This document shows, piece by piece, positions 1 through 8,436 of a stretch of 64,000 nucleotides of DNA. The position numbers and the translations under genes are program-made. The DNA is from Lewinellaceae bacterium (GTDB lineage Bacteria > Bacteroidota > Bacteroidia > Chitinophagales > Saprospiraceae). Where the stretch lies: positions 1,736,001 through 1,800,000 of the forward strand of contig JACJXX010000002.1 in the NCBI GenBank assembly GCA_020636435.1. The letters are read 5' to 3'. How positions within the stretch are numbered: position 1 is the stretch's first letter; each line of letters begins with the position of its first letter. A model generated the notes under the pieces. The model saw only the letters and a list, made by a program, of their open reading frames with translations. It had not been told where the DNA came from and did no database searches.

Positions 1-38
1 TACGGTACATCTTCAAATGTTCTATTTTAAGGAAAAAA

Positions 39-464
39 ATGAATTACAGCACCCTCTTCCTATTATTGATTTCCCTTTTTTGCGGCCAGGCCCAACTTTT
101 CATGGACGCCAGCGCCAACCTGCCCGAAAACGGCGCGCGGGGGCAAAGCATGGACGTTCGCGCCGCCGATATTGACGGCGACAATGACCTGGACGTATTT
201 CTTTCCAACGTAGCATTCATCCCCGGCAAAAATCGGCAAAATCGGCTGTTTTCAAATGATGGGGACGGTGTTTTTTCCGATGTAACTCCTACTCACCTGC
301 CTGCGGATAGTGACCACACCATCGACGCTATTTTTGAAGATGTGGATTTGGATGAAGACCTCGACCTGATCGTCTGCAACGTTTTTGGCGGCCCCATCAA
401 AATCTGCGAAAATAATTTTTTAGAGGTCAATCAGATCAGGAAGAAGGTTGTGATTACGCCTTAA
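39..464 (+). pseudogene. FG-GAP/VCBS-repeat secreted protein, probably truncated
   Basis: The 141-residue product starts with a hydrophobic signal peptide (about residues 1-18, ending at an Ala-Gln cut as is common in this phylum). Two acidic FG-GAP/VCBS-like calcium-binding repeats follow: DIDGDNDLDVF at about 44-54 and DVDLDEDLDLIV at about 101-112. Family members are usually several hundred residues with many such repeats. Here the repeat pattern stops at about residue 122 and the last ~20 residues (from ENNFLEV on) do not look like a repeat, so a frameshift or deletion has probably removed the rest. The next gene starts 82 bases downstream. The signal peptide suggests export; no function can be assigned. 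Confidence 0.55.
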
Positions 465-545
465 GTAGTGAAGGGAACGGAACGCGTTTCGAAAACAAAT
501 CTCCACGGTTTTCAGTTACCCCAAAGAACCATCCATCAACAACTC

Positions 546-1361
546 ATGCCCGAACTACCCGAAGTCAATACCAAAAAACTCCACTTCGACCGCGTTGCCC
601 TGAACAAAAAGATTGAAAAGATAGCGCTGCGCGAAACCAACCACATTTTCCGGAACATCAGCGGCGAGGCCTTCGCCCAAAAAGTGAAGGGCAGGCAATT
701 CACAAGTTCTTACCGCCGGGGCAAGTACCTCTTCGCCCGGCTCGACAACGGCCACGACGTGCTCTTCCACTTCGGCATGACCGGCGAATTTTATGCCTAC
801 GACGAGGAAGAACAACACCCCAAACACGAGCGCTTCGCCTTCCTCTTCCCCGACGGCCAACGCCTCGGCTTCGACTGCCCCCGCAAGCTGGCTCACATTT
901 ACTATCTGGAAAACAAGGACGATTTCATCCGGGAGAAAAAGCTGGGAGAAGATGCTCTGGTCATCAGTGAAGCCGAGTTTTTGGATAAGATGGAAGGGAA
1001 AACCGGAACGATCAAAGGCTTCTTTCTCAACCAGTCCAACCTGGCCGGCATGGGCAACCTCTACGCCGATGAGGTGTGCTGGCAGGTGCGCATCCATCCG
1101 GCCTCGCTCATTCCCGCTTTGGACGACAAAACCCGCAAGGATCTGTACCGCCGCATGCAGGCCATCCTGCGACAAGCCATCGCCAATAAGGCCGACTACG
1201 CCCATTACCCCGATGAATGGCTCTGGAACCACCGCCATAAAGACGGAACCTGCCCTCGCGACGGCCACAGGCTGGAGCGGGGCAAGGTGGCGAGCCGGTC
1301 GACGTATTATTGCCCGGAATGTCAGGAATTGAAGGAATTTTACCCGGCTGAGCGTAAGTGA
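546..1361 (+). CDS. Fpg/Nei family DNA glycosylase/AP lyase
   Basis: A 271-residue base-excision repair enzyme of the formamidopyrimidine-DNA glycosylase/endonuclease VIII family. I chose the ATG at 546 because it gives the family N-terminus MPELPEV, in which Pro2 is the catalytic nucleophile and Glu3 the acid; the open frame continues upstream to 468, but that extension is unlike the family. Other landmarks are RRGKYLF (the conserved Lys of the beta-hairpin), the HFGMTG motif, NQSNLAGMGNLYADE (helix-two-turn-helix) and a C-terminal zinc finger. The zinc finger is atypical: Cys236, Cys256 and Cys259 are present, but the expected second Cys is Asp239 (CPRD instead of CxxC). Substrate preference (oxidised purine or pyrimidine) cannot be told from sequence. 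Confidence 0.9.
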   Translation: MPELPEVNTKKLHFDRVALNKKIEKIALRETNHIFRNISGEAFAQKVKGRQFTSSYRRGKYLFARLDNGHDVLFHFGMTGEFYAYDEEEQHPKHERFAFLFPDGQRLGFDCPRKLAHIYYLENKDDFIREKKLGEDALVISEAEFLDKMEGKTGTIKGFFLNQSNLAGMGNLYADEVCWQVRIHPASLIPALDDKTRKDLYRRMQAILRQAIANKADYAHYPDEWLWNHRHKDGTCPRDGHRLERGKVASRSTYYCPECQELKEFYPAERK

Positions 1362-1403
1362 AGACGGGGATGGAGCGAAGGAATGAATTGTTGCTCAGTC
1401 TTT

Positions 1404-1577
1404 TTATTCTTCTACTATCCTTTGAATCTCCCTAAAAATTCGATCTTTTATTTTTTCTTTATTTATCCCATGATGAAATTCTCTATGGCAATTGGAACAA
1501 ATGGCAACTGTATTTTCAATGGTATCTTTGAATTGGGCATTTAGCTCGTCTCCTTTGTTACTAACAATTTTATTCAT
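1404..1577 (-). pseudogene. HNH endonuclease C-terminal relic
   Basis: A 57-codon minus-strand frame starting MNKIVSNKGDEL and containing AICSNCHREFHHG, the C-terminal half of an HNH nuclease fold (CxxCHR followed by two His). Full HNH proteins carry more sequence upstream, including the first Cys pair, but in-frame stops close the frame two codons above the ATG. It therefore reads as a remnant of a restriction- or phage-type HNH endonuclease. The surrounding ~350 bases are AT-rich compared with the flanking genes, which fits imported DNA. A true small protein is possible but unlikely. Confidence 0.55.
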
Positions 1578-1607
1578 TTGGGTTTATTTTTCATTCCTTA
1601 GTAGTGA

Positions 1608-1716
1608 TTAAAAAATAAGTTCGACATTTTGAGTAAATGAATTATTTTGAAAGCCAGCAGTCTCATTAGGGCAAAGGCCTTCAAAATAATTCATTGACGT
1701 CGAACTTATTTTTTAA
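1608..1716. repeat. long imperfect inverted repeat (hairpin/MITE-like)
   Basis: Perfect 18-base outer arms (1608-1625 and 1699-1716, TTAAAAAATAAGTTCGAC and its complement) enclose a second perfect 14-base arm pair (1638-1651 and 1680-1693, TGAATTATTTTGAA and complement), with a loop of about 28 bases. It lies next to the HNH relic, so it may be the end of a small mobile element or a strong transcriptional hairpin. The remaining bases 1717-1824 show nothing recognisable. Confidence 0.6.
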
Positions 1717-1824
1717 ACGTTCCTTAGCATAAACAACGAGGTCAGTATATGGGCAGTTGTACGCTGCCCACTTTTAACCCAACGGTTGCCAACTGGCTTT
1801 CCAGGACCCGCGGCCCTTTTATGC

Positions 1825-2793
1825 TCAAGCGTTTATCCGCAACACAACCTTGCCGAACTGTGGGCTGGTTTTCATCATTTTCAGGGCCTCATTTCCGTCT
1901 TTCAGGTCAAATACGCGATCCACAACCGGCACGATCTTATGCGTGCTGACAAAGTCCAGCATCTGCCCGAACTCGGCGTCGGAACCCATGGTGCTGCCAT
2001 AAATAGACAGCTGTTTAAAAAAGAGATTGGGCACGCTGATGCCATTCCAGGCGCCGGCGGTGGCGCCGTAGACGCCCACCCGGGCGCCTTTGCGGCACAG
2101 CTTCAGCAGTTGGTTGAAGCCATCGCCGCCGGCACTGTCGATGACGACATCGAAGCCGCCGATGGCTTTTTGCAGGATTTTCATGGCGTCCGGATCTTTA
2201 TAGTTCATGCCGCCTTTGGCGCCCAGGGCAATGGCCTTTTCGATCTTCTCCTCCGAGCCGGAAGTGACATAAACATCCGCGCCAATGGCGATGGCAAACT
2301 GGCAGGCCAGCAGGGCCACTCCGCCGCCAACCCCGGAAATAAGCACTTTATCACCTGCCTGAACCTGGCAACGGCTGAACAGGACGCGGTAGGCAGTAAG
2401 CCCCGCCAGCGGCAGGGCGGCGGCCTGTTCGGCAGTGAGGTGAGCGGGCTTGGCGTAAATGTTTTTTTTGCGCACTGCCACCTGCTCGGCAAAAGTGCCG
2501 TACTCTTCCATGCCCAGAATGTAGTAATCGTCGGAATAAAAGCGGGGGTCATCGCCCCAATGGATGCTGGGATTGATGACCACCTCCTCGCCTTCATACA
2601 CCCCGCAGCCGTCGGAGCCGAGCACGGAGGGGAAACGCAGATTGGGGTACAGCCCCAGCGTGATCCAGTAATCCCGCCGGTTGAGGGCGGCGGCTTTCAG
2701 CCGGACGACGCCGAAGGTGTCATCGTGTCCGGGAAGATCAACATCGGTATAAACCAGGGGTTCCTTGACGCCGGTAAACAGCAGTGCTTTCAT
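1825..2793 (-). CDS. zinc-type alcohol dehydrogenase-like / quinone oxidoreductase (MDR superfamily)
   Basis: A 322-residue medium-chain dehydrogenase/reductase. The N-terminal GroES-like half has RRDYWITLGLYP and VLGSDGCGVYEGEEV. The Rossmann half has GDKVLISGVGGGVALLACQ followed by a beta-alpha unit ending in VTSGSEEK, which suggests NADP(H) binding. The catalytic-zinc Cys/His set of classical alcohol dehydrogenases is not evident, so it is more likely a zinc-independent quinone or enone reductase. Length is normal for the family. A near-consensus -7 box (TATCTTTT, minus strand, 2818-2825) lies 24 bases above the start. The physiological substrate cannot be inferred; downstream there is only intergenic DNA. 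Confidence 0.85.
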   Translation of the reverse strand: MKALLFTGVKEPLVYTDVDLPGHDDTFGVVRLKAAALNRRDYWITLGLYPNLRFPSVLGSDGCGVYEGEEVVINPSIHWGDDPRFYSDDYYILGMEEYGTFAEQVAVRKKNIYAKPAHLTAEQAAALPLAGLTAYRVLFSRCQVQAGDKVLISGVGGGVALLACQFAIAIGADVYVTSGSEEKIEKAIALGAKGGMNYKDPDAMKILQKAIGGFDVVIDSAGGDGFNQLLKLCRKGARVGVYGATAGAWNGISVPNLFFKQLSIYGSTMGSDAEFGQMLDFVSTHKIVPVVDRVFDLKDGNEALKMMKTSPQFGKVVLRINA

Positions 2794-2829
2794 CTTATCG
2801 ATTGTGATTAGGGATCGAAAAGATAAGCA

Positions 2830-2994
2830 TTACTGAGAACTTTTGGCTGAAACAGCAGGGCCATTGTTCGATTCGAAATAGACCAGGGCGTTTTGGGTAA
2901 TATCCTGTTGATGCTTCAGTTGCAGTTCCTGCAGCTTTTGGTATAGAGGTTCCCGGAGAGCGTGGCTGGAAAAAATTGTTTTTAGGGTAGGCAT
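2830..2994 (-). CDS. small hypothetical protein (54 aa)
   Basis: A short minus-strand frame beginning MPTLKTIFSSHALREPLYQK and ending AVSAKSSQ. Amino-acid composition is protein-like, with a Gln/Leu/Lys-rich amphipathic helix (LQELQLKHQQ). It lies 36 bases upstream of the dehydrogenase gene on the same strand. I recognise no family. It may be a real small protein or a chance frame; its stop overlaps the proposed dehydrogenase promoter region by only a few bases. Confidence 0.35.
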   Translation of the reverse strand: MPTLKTIFSSHALREPLYQKLQELQLKHQQDITQNALVYFESNNGPAVSAKSSQ

Positions 2995-3101
2995 GGCCGA
3001 CAGGTTTTGGAGTATGACGGGAAAGGGGATGGAGAGGGTTACACCCCACCAGCAAGCACATCAAGTCGGGGCGCAATAGTAAATTGCGCCCCGACGACCC
3101 A

Positions 3102-4463
3102 TTACCTTTCCAACCCCTCCCCTACATCGCCCATCCCCTTCTTAACCCTCGGCACCAGAAACAACTCCGTCTGCCGCCCATCGATGTAGCGCATCTCCTT
3201 GCCGTCGAAAAAAGCGTCCTCCTCCATCATCATACGAATTTCCTTGCCCCACTCGGGGAGGAATACGGCGGTGTTCAGCTCGATAGAATAGGCGGTATTG
3301 GGATAAAGAGGATAATCGCCCTTGCCGGGAACGCCCCCTTGCTGGTCCCACAACCCGATGGTGGGGCCCGCGCCGTGGCCGTGATAACCTATAGGGTGGG
3401 TGTAAATCGTCGGTTTGAGGCCTTCGGCCCTGGCTTTCTCCAGGGCACTGGCCAGGATATCATTGCCGCTGCGGCCGGTTTGGAACTCTTCTGTCAGAAT
3501 GTCCATCAGGCGGAGGCCTTTCCGAAAGGCGGCTTTGAGGTAAGGCGGCGCATCCGTTTCGCCCGGGCGCAGGATGTAGGCGTTCTCCTGGGTGTCGGTA
3601 TTCAGGCCGAGGTAGGTAATGCCGAAATCGACGTGGACAAGGTCGCCGGGCTGTATGATTTGTTGATCCGGGCGCTTGCTGAACGCCCGAAGGTGATCGA
3701 AATTCTCCGGATCCTGGCGCTGCACATCGACCGTGGGATGGAACCAGGCGTCCAACCCCAGCTCGCGGATGCGCTCGCGGTAGTACCAGACGACGTCATC
3801 GGTGGCGGTCACGCCGGGCTGGATCACCTGCTCGGACAAGCCTTCGGCGATGATCTCATGGGCGATGCGGCAGACCTGTTGATACACCACCATTTCGCTT
3901 TCGGTGCGTGCCTCCAACCAACCAATGGCAAGCGGCGAGCCGGAAACCACCCTTTCCCGGTACTTGGCCGGCAAGCTTTCCATCAGCTTATCGTAATGGT
4001 AGGAAGAGAGCCCATCCGCCAGTCCGAAATGCTCCGAACGGTTGACGGCGATCTTCTTTGGATCGCGTTCCTGCACGATCTCCGCCAGGCGTTTCCACTG
4101 ATCCGGTTCTTTGTCCTTATCCCAGGCTTTTTTGAACACCTCGCCTACGTCGTAGCGGGCGCAGGCCAGTGTTTCCAGAGCGTCTCCAGTGTCGTAGAGG
4201 ACCAGCATGGTGGTGCGGCGGGCGGAGAGCCAGTTGGAAGGCAGCATGGTCTTCAGCACCGGATCTTCGTTGTATTCCCGGGAGATGAGAATCCATAGAT
4301 CTGTGCCGGCGCGGCGCATCAGCTCGGGCGCCACTACCTCCATGCGCTCTTTGAGCCATTGGTCGCGCACCGCGCCCTGTTCTTCCATAGAGAGTATCCT
4401 CGGCATCTGTGCCGATAATTGAAAACAACCGAACACGAAGAAGAGAAAACAAAGTTTTTTCAT
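3102..4463 (-). CDS. secreted M24 family metallopeptidase (Xaa-Pro aminopeptidase-like)
   Basis: A 453-residue creatinase/aminopeptidase-P type peptidase. The frame runs on upstream, but the ATG at 4463 gives a clear signal peptide (MKKLCFLFFVFGCFQLSAQ), so that is the start. An N-terminal creatinase-like domain (about 25-200) precedes the pita-bread catalytic domain. The five metal ligands can be placed: Asp in HVDFGITY, Asp in LNTDTQE, His in HGHGAGPTIG, Glu in YSIELNT and Glu in MMMEEDAFF. The protein probably acts in the periplasm or at the cell surface, trimming peptides with proline at position 2. It follows the small gene at 4475-4765 by 11 bases, so the two are probably co-transcribed. 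Confidence 0.9.
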   Translation of the reverse strand: MKKLCFLFFVFGCFQLSAQMPRILSMEEQGAVRDQWLKERMEVVAPELMRRAGTDLWILISREYNEDPVLKTMLPSNWLSARRTTMLVLYDTGDALETLACARYDVGEVFKKAWDKDKEPDQWKRLAEIVQERDPKKIAVNRSEHFGLADGLSSYHYDKLMESLPAKYRERVVSGSPLAIGWLEARTESEMVVYQQVCRIAHEIIAEGLSEQVIQPGVTATDDVVWYYRERIRELGLDAWFHPTVDVQRQDPENFDHLRAFSKRPDQQIIQPGDLVHVDFGITYLGLNTDTQENAYILRPGETDAPPYLKAAFRKGLRLMDILTEEFQTGRSGNDILASALEKARAEGLKPTIYTHPIGYHGHGAGPTIGLWDQQGGVPGKGDYPLYPNTAYSIELNTAVFLPEWGKEIRMMMEEDAFFDGKEMRYIDGRQTELFLVPRVKKGMGDVGEGLER

Positions 4464-4474
4464 AAACAGGGTGT

Positions 4475-4765
4475 TTATAGAGCCAAAAAATGCTCCGCCA
4501 AAACCTCCCATTCCTCCTTCAGCGAATGGCCAGGCATGCTGCGCCCGGCGCGGCGATACCAGTAGTTGGCGTTCCAGTTGTCTCCTTCTACGCGGTGCAG
4601 GTAGGCGTGTACCCAGGCACCGTCGGGCCCGGGCACGTCCTGGGCGATGTTGTGGGCAGTGTGCCAGTCGTCTTTGCCTGCGTGCCACAGAGCCTGGAGC
4701 AGCGGGCTGAGCCCGGCGGGGGGAGTGGGTTGTTGCAGCGATTGCTTGAATGCTTCGGTGGTCAT
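4475..4765 (-). CDS. conserved hypothetical protein (96 aa)
   Basis: I chose the start MTTEAFKQSL at 4765; the upstream extension is not protein-like. The product is cytoplasmic and helical with many Trp/His residues: ALWHAGKDDWHTAHNIAQD and AYLHRVEGDNWNANYWYRRAG. These match a small conserved Bacteroidota family of unknown function as I remember it. It has no signal peptide or membrane segment. It directly precedes the M24 peptidase gene on the same strand. No function is proposed. Confidence 0.7.
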   Translation of the reverse strand: MTTEAFKQSLQQPTPPAGLSPLLQALWHAGKDDWHTAHNIAQDVPGPDGAWVHAYLHRVEGDNWNANYWYRRAGRSMPGHSLKEEWEVLAEHFLAL

Positions 4766-4866
4766 AGCGGGGCCAAGATAAGGGAAAATTTTCAACGGCT
4801 TTTTTACAGCAAAGCCATAAACCTCAGCACTTGGCTTTGTGAGCCATTGAGTATGCCAAAAAAAAG

Positions 4867-6438
4867 TTATTTCCTGAGCAACTGCACCCAATCTACGCCT
4901 TTTTTCACTTCTTCCGGCCCGGGCATGCGCCCTTCGAGCATCAGTTCCTGGATGGCGCAGAGGTCGGCGTCTCGGAAAAGGGAGAGCGTCGCCCGGATGG
5001 CGCCGCCTTTGGCGTAGTGCACCAGAAAGGAATCTCCGTCTAAATCTCCCTCCACAATGGTTTGCTCATAGTCCTTCACATGGCCAACGTACCCCAGCAC
5101 CTTATCCTGCTGGGCCGACCAGAAGAAGGGCACGGCCTGGTATTTCAGCCTGGCGCCCGCCATGTTCATGCCGGCAACGCGGCCCTGCTGGCAGGCCACC
5201 TTCCAGTGTTCAATCCTGACGGGTTTGCCGTTAGCGGGGTAATGAGCGATATCGCCGGCGGCATAAATATCTTGCCCGGCTTGCAGGTATTCATCCACTC
5301 GGATGCCGCCGTCTTCTTCCCGGGCGATGCCTTCCAGGAAGCCGGTGGCGGGTTGCACGCCAATGCCCACCAGGATCAGGTTGGCTTCCAGGCGGCTGCC
5401 GTCGTCCAGTTCCACCGAAGACACGTTGCTCTGGTTGTAGACGTGTTTTACGGTGCGACCGAGCCGGAATTGCACTCCGGCCTCTTCGTGCCATTGCCGG
5501 ATGCGCTGCCCTACGGCCTTGCCCCAGACGCGGGCGAAGGGCAGATCTTCCGGCGCCACCACCGTTACCTCGCAGTCGAGGTGTTGCAGGCTCATGGCGC
5601 TTTCCAGCCCGATGAAGGAGCTGCCGATGATGACGGCCTTATCGGCGGCCTTGCCCAGCTCGCGCAGCTCCCGGCTGTCGCGAAGAGAGCGCAGGAAGCG
5701 CACGTTTTTCGAATCGGCGCCGGGAACGGGCAGTCGCCGGGGCGTGGAGCCGGTGGCAATCAGCAGTTTGTCATACGCCAGCGGCTCTCCTTTTTCGAAA
5801 TGTATTTTTTTATTGCCCGGGTCGACTCTGGCCACCTTGTGCCCTTTAAGCAGGGTGATGCCGTGTTCTTTGTAGAAGCTTTCGGGGCGCAGGGGCATCC
5901 ATTCCTCGGGGGCTTCGCCCTGCAGGTATTCTTTGCTGCAGTTGGGCCGGTCGTAGGGCAGTTCCTCCTCGGCGTTGATCATCGCAATGCGGCCAGTGAA
6001 GCCAGCCTCTCGCATGCCTTCGGCGGCGTAGGCGGCGGCAGCTCCTCCTCCAATGATGGCGTAGCTTTTCGTGTTGGCCGGTTCGGGGCGCGCCATAATG
6101 TTGGCGACGCGGTCCGGGCTGCCATCCGGTACGCGGACGATGACGTCTTCGCCCTCGATCCGCAGATCGTAGGTGGGCAGGCCATCCATGCCGCAGGCTT
6201 CCAGGTGGCGGCCGGTCTTGACGTCGAAGCAGGCGTGGTGCCAGGGGCAGACCAGGCGCCGGCCGTTGAGGATGCCGTCGGCCAGCGGCGCTCCGTAGTG
6301 GGTGCATTTGGCGTAGAGGGCGTGGAATTTGCCTTCTACTTTGGCGATCAGGATGTCGGTATCGCCGACTTTGGCCTGTTTCATTTCGCCGTTCTGAAGA
6401 TCGGATACTTTTACGACTTTTGCTTCCTGGTAGGACAT
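4867..6438 (-). CDS. Rieske-domain FAD/NAD(P)H-dependent oxidoreductase (AIFM3-like)
   Basis: A 523-residue fusion. The N-terminal Rieske 2Fe-2S domain (about 1-105) has CTHYGAPLADG and CPWHHACFD, giving the Cys-x-His / Cys-x2-His ligand set. It is followed by a pyridine nucleotide-disulfide reductase fold: FAD motif YAIIGGGAAAAYAAEGM, NAD(P) motif AVIIGSSFIGLESAMSL, second FAD motif DIYAAGDIAHYP, and a C-terminal reductase domain. This is the layout of ferredoxin reductases and of eukaryotic AIFM3. The likely role is cytoplasmic electron transfer from NAD(P)H, partner unknown; there is no oxygenase gene nearby. The start MSYQEAKVVKV at 6438 is the only reasonable one. Confidence 0.9.
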   Translation of the reverse strand: MSYQEAKVVKVSDLQNGEMKQAKVGDTDILIAKVEGKFHALYAKCTHYGAPLADGILNGRRLVCPWHHACFDVKTGRHLEACGMDGLPTYDLRIEGEDVIVRVPDGSPDRVANIMARPEPANTKSYAIIGGGAAAAYAAEGMREAGFTGRIAMINAEEELPYDRPNCSKEYLQGEAPEEWMPLRPESFYKEHGITLLKGHKVARVDPGNKKIHFEKGEPLAYDKLLIATGSTPRRLPVPGADSKNVRFLRSLRDSRELRELGKAADKAVIIGSSFIGLESAMSLQHLDCEVTVVAPEDLPFARVWGKAVGQRIRQWHEEAGVQFRLGRTVKHVYNQSNVSSVELDDGSRLEANLILVGIGVQPATGFLEGIAREEDGGIRVDEYLQAGQDIYAAGDIAHYPANGKPVRIEHWKVACQQGRVAGMNMAGARLKYQAVPFFWSAQQDKVLGYVGHVKDYEQTIVEGDLDGDSFLVHYAKGGAIRATLSLFRDADLCAIQELMLEGRMPGPEEVKKGVDWVQLLRK

Positions 6439-6470
6439 GGCGAGGGAGTTTGGTTAGGAAATGTTCTCTC

Positions 6471-6630
6471 AGTAATTGTCCATAAATAGGATTTGCAATT
6501 CAGGCGAATTATTTTGGTGCCAGGCAAGGCGCGAGGAAGGAGCATAGCAGCGCTACGTGACTGATCGAGCAACGCAGCCTGGTGCCAAAAGAATCGCATC
6601 AATTGTAAAGGTTATTTATGGACAATTACT
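6471..6630. repeat. 160-bp palindromic MITE-like element
   Basis: Perfect 17-base terminal inverted repeats, AGTAATTGTCCATAAAT at 6471-6487 and its complement at 6614-6630. Inside them the arms stay similar for about 40 more bases on each side up to GGTGCC/GGCACC blocks near 6517 and 6581, around a central GC-rich unpaired part. The element contains no reading frame and fills the gap between the Rieske reductase and tetR genes. The form is that of a non-autonomous palindromic transposable element or an extragenic REP-like repeat. Confidence 0.75.
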
Positions 6631-6680
6631 TAAATAGAAAGCAAAAATGGGAGGGGATGTTTATTAGCCATTGCCTTTAT

Positions 6681-7301
6681 TCATACCTTTGACATCAAGG
6701 TTTTATACTCCTCCACCCCCTTTCCCGTCAGATACGGCGCCAGCCCGCCCAGGAAGGCTTCGAGATAATAACGGATCACCTTCTCTCCCTTTCCGTCGAA
6801 GTGGATTTCCGCATTGGGAATCCAGTTGTCGCCCAGGATAAGCATATTGGTAATGAGGTGATCGTACTGGCCGGGCAGCCATTCTTCCCGCATCAACCCT
6901 TTGGCGATAAGATGCTGGAAAGCCGCATGAAACTGCCGGCGCCGCAACTGCATCAGGTTCCGGAATTTTTCTCTGATTGGATCAATTCGGCGCATGATGC
7001 GCACAAAGTCCAGCAGCAGGAAGCGGTATTTGTGCAGCAGGCGGAAGGTCGTTTCCGTTGATCGAAGAATACCTGCCAGCCCGGCATCCGCCTGCTGGGA
7101 AATTCTGACCGGTTCCTCCAAATCTTCAACAAGCCGGTCGTAGAGCGCCTCGATCAGGACATCCGTGTTTTTGTAATGGTAGCAGAGGTTGCCGTGGCTG
7201 ATGCCAACCTCTTCGGCGATGCTGCGCACCGTGGCCTGATCGGTGCCTATGTCATTAAACTGCCGCAAGGCAGCTTCCAGTATCCGTTCCTTGGTCTTCA
7301 T
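6681..7301 (-). CDS. TetR/AcrR family transcriptional regulator
   Basis: A 206-residue repressor-type protein. The N-terminal helix-turn-helix is obvious: ATVRSIAEEVGISHGNLCYHYKN at about 23-45, with the conserved His-Tyr-Lys-Asn end. The C-terminal ~150 residues are helical ligand-binding sequence of no identifiable specificity. A consensus -7 box and a palindrome lie just upstream, suggesting autoregulation. No transporter or enzyme gene is divergently transcribed next to it apart from two small membrane-protein genes on the plus strand, so its target is uncertain. Confidence 0.9.
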   Translation of the reverse strand: MKTKERILEAALRQFNDIGTDQATVRSIAEEVGISHGNLCYHYKNTDVLIEALYDRLVEDLEEPVRISQQADAGLAGILRSTETTFRLLHKYRFLLLDFVRIMRRIDPIREKFRNLMQLRRRQFHAAFQHLIAKGLMREEWLPGQYDHLITNMLILGDNWIPNAEIHFDGKGEKVIRYYLEAFLGGLAPYLTGKGVEEYKTLMSKV

Positions 7302-7323
7302 TGTTCGACGAATTTCACGAATT

Positions 7324-7356
7324 CAAAGATAAAAACATTTTAGAACACTTGTGCTA
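7324..7356 (-). promoter_or_regulatory. tetR promoter and candidate operator
   Basis: On the minus strand TATCTTTG (7324-7331) matches the Bacteroidota -7 consensus TAnnTTTG and lies 22 bases above the tetR start codon. Directly upstream of it, where the -33 to -7 spacer would be, is an interrupted palindrome TAGAACACTTGTGCTA (7341-7356), with half-sites TAG-n-ACA and TGT-n-CTA. A second partial half-site (TTAGAACACC) occurs near 7390. A repressor bound there would block its own promoter, as many TetR proteins do. Confidence 0.5.
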
Positions 7357-7532
7357 AATTTAAAAATCTGGTACATTTGCTCTGGATTTTTAGAACACCA
7401 CTCTGTACGCAATGCCGCAATTGAAGGGGCGTGATTACCGGCTGGCGGTTCCTGCATGCCACCGCTTTGAAGCTCGCCCGCCGACTATGCGACAGCCTGG
7501 TGTATTCCTCATCCTTAAAATCATCCGAACCA

Positions 7533-7754
7533 ATGCCTGAACAACCCAATGACAAACAACCGCAGGGCGGCGCCCTTCAAACCGCCCGCCAAACCTACAA
7601 TGCCTTCGACAATTTTGTCGCCATCCGCGAAGACGACAGCACCCTGGTTATGGCATTCAAACTGCTGCTGCGATTCATCGGCATCTTCGTCATGATCCTG
7701 TTGTCGCCTTTTCTGATTATCGGATTGTTTATAGCTTTTGCAGCCGTTTTGTAG
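7533..7754 (+). CDS. small single-pass membrane protein (73 aa)
   Basis: The frame opens at 7431, but the ATG at 7533 (MPEQPNDKQPQG) begins the protein-like part. A hydrophilic N-terminus with AFDNFVAIREDDS is followed by a strongly hydrophobic C-terminal stretch of about 28 residues (IGIFVMILLSPFLIIGLF) that would form a membrane anchor or hairpin. It lies divergently from tetR across a 230-base gap, so it could be a target of that regulator. Family not recognised. Confidence 0.6.
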   Translation: MPEQPNDKQPQGGALQTARQTYNAFDNFVAIREDDSTLVMAFKLLLRFIGIFVMILLSPFLIIGLFIAFAAVL

Positions 7755-7856
7755 TTGCTTTTGCTGATCAAGGTGGCGTAAACGGGTATACGCGAGACAC
7801 TCAGCCCTTCAGCCATCCAGCAATTCAACCATCCAACCATGCCCTCCGAGGGAGCC

Positions 7857-8258
7857 ATGAAACCATCCAACCATCGGGCCGTGCCCATCCTCCTTTCCGT
7901 CCTTCTCCTCCTCTTCCTTCTTCACCAATTCACCCAGAAGGTACTGCACCTATCCATTCCCTGGGCGGATAACTATCTCGACCCCCTGCTCTGCATGCCC
8001 ATCCTGCTGGGCGGCTACCAGATGGAGCAACGCTGGCTGCTGGGGCGGCAGCAGTTATCTTTTGGGGAGGTAATGGCTATCACGGCCTTTCTGTCTTTTG
8101 TTTTCGAATACCTGTTTCCGCGTTTCTCTGCCGGCTTTACCGCCGATTGGTGGGATGTGGCGGCGTATTTTGCCGGGGCGTGGATGTTCTGCCTGGCCCG
8201 AAAAAAATTGCAGGATTCGGGAGCGGGAGCGGCTACTACCGATGGGGGCTGGCGCTGA
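7857..8258 (+). CDS. small polytopic membrane protein
   Basis: A 133-residue protein (start MKPSNHRAVP; an ATG 18 bases upstream is also possible). About four hydrophobic segments can be seen: AVPILLSVLLLLFLLHQF, PLLCMPILLGGYQM, VMAITAFLSFVFEYLF and WDVAAYFAGAWMFCLA. It resembles small Bacteroidota membrane proteins sometimes labelled magnesium citrate secondary transporter, a label with little experimental basis as far as I know. The region before it (7755-7856) contains short direct repeats of the type AACCATCCA. Confidence 0.6.
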   Translation: MKPSNHRAVPILLSVLLLLFLLHQFTQKVLHLSIPWADNYLDPLLCMPILLGGYQMEQRWLLGRQQLSFGEVMAITAFLSFVFEYLFPRFSAGFTADWWDVAAYFAGAWMFCLARKKLQDSGAGAATTDGGWR

Positions 8259-8436
8259 TGGTTCCATTTTTGTTCCGAAGCACAATTTTATCCCCAGAGC
8301 AATACAAGATATCCACCTCAGGCAACGTTAACCTATCCGTTACTCGTACCTAACCAGGAACACCCTCCCAAAGTAGTCTGCAAAAGCCCAAAGAAAATCC
8401 CAAATCGTTATTTGTAACCAAACAAAATGATCTGCA

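Noticed and set aside
2795..3076. 93-codon minus-strand frame between the dehydrogenase and M24 genes
   Set aside because: Its translation is not protein-like; a different frame (2830-2994) in the same stretch is more plausible.
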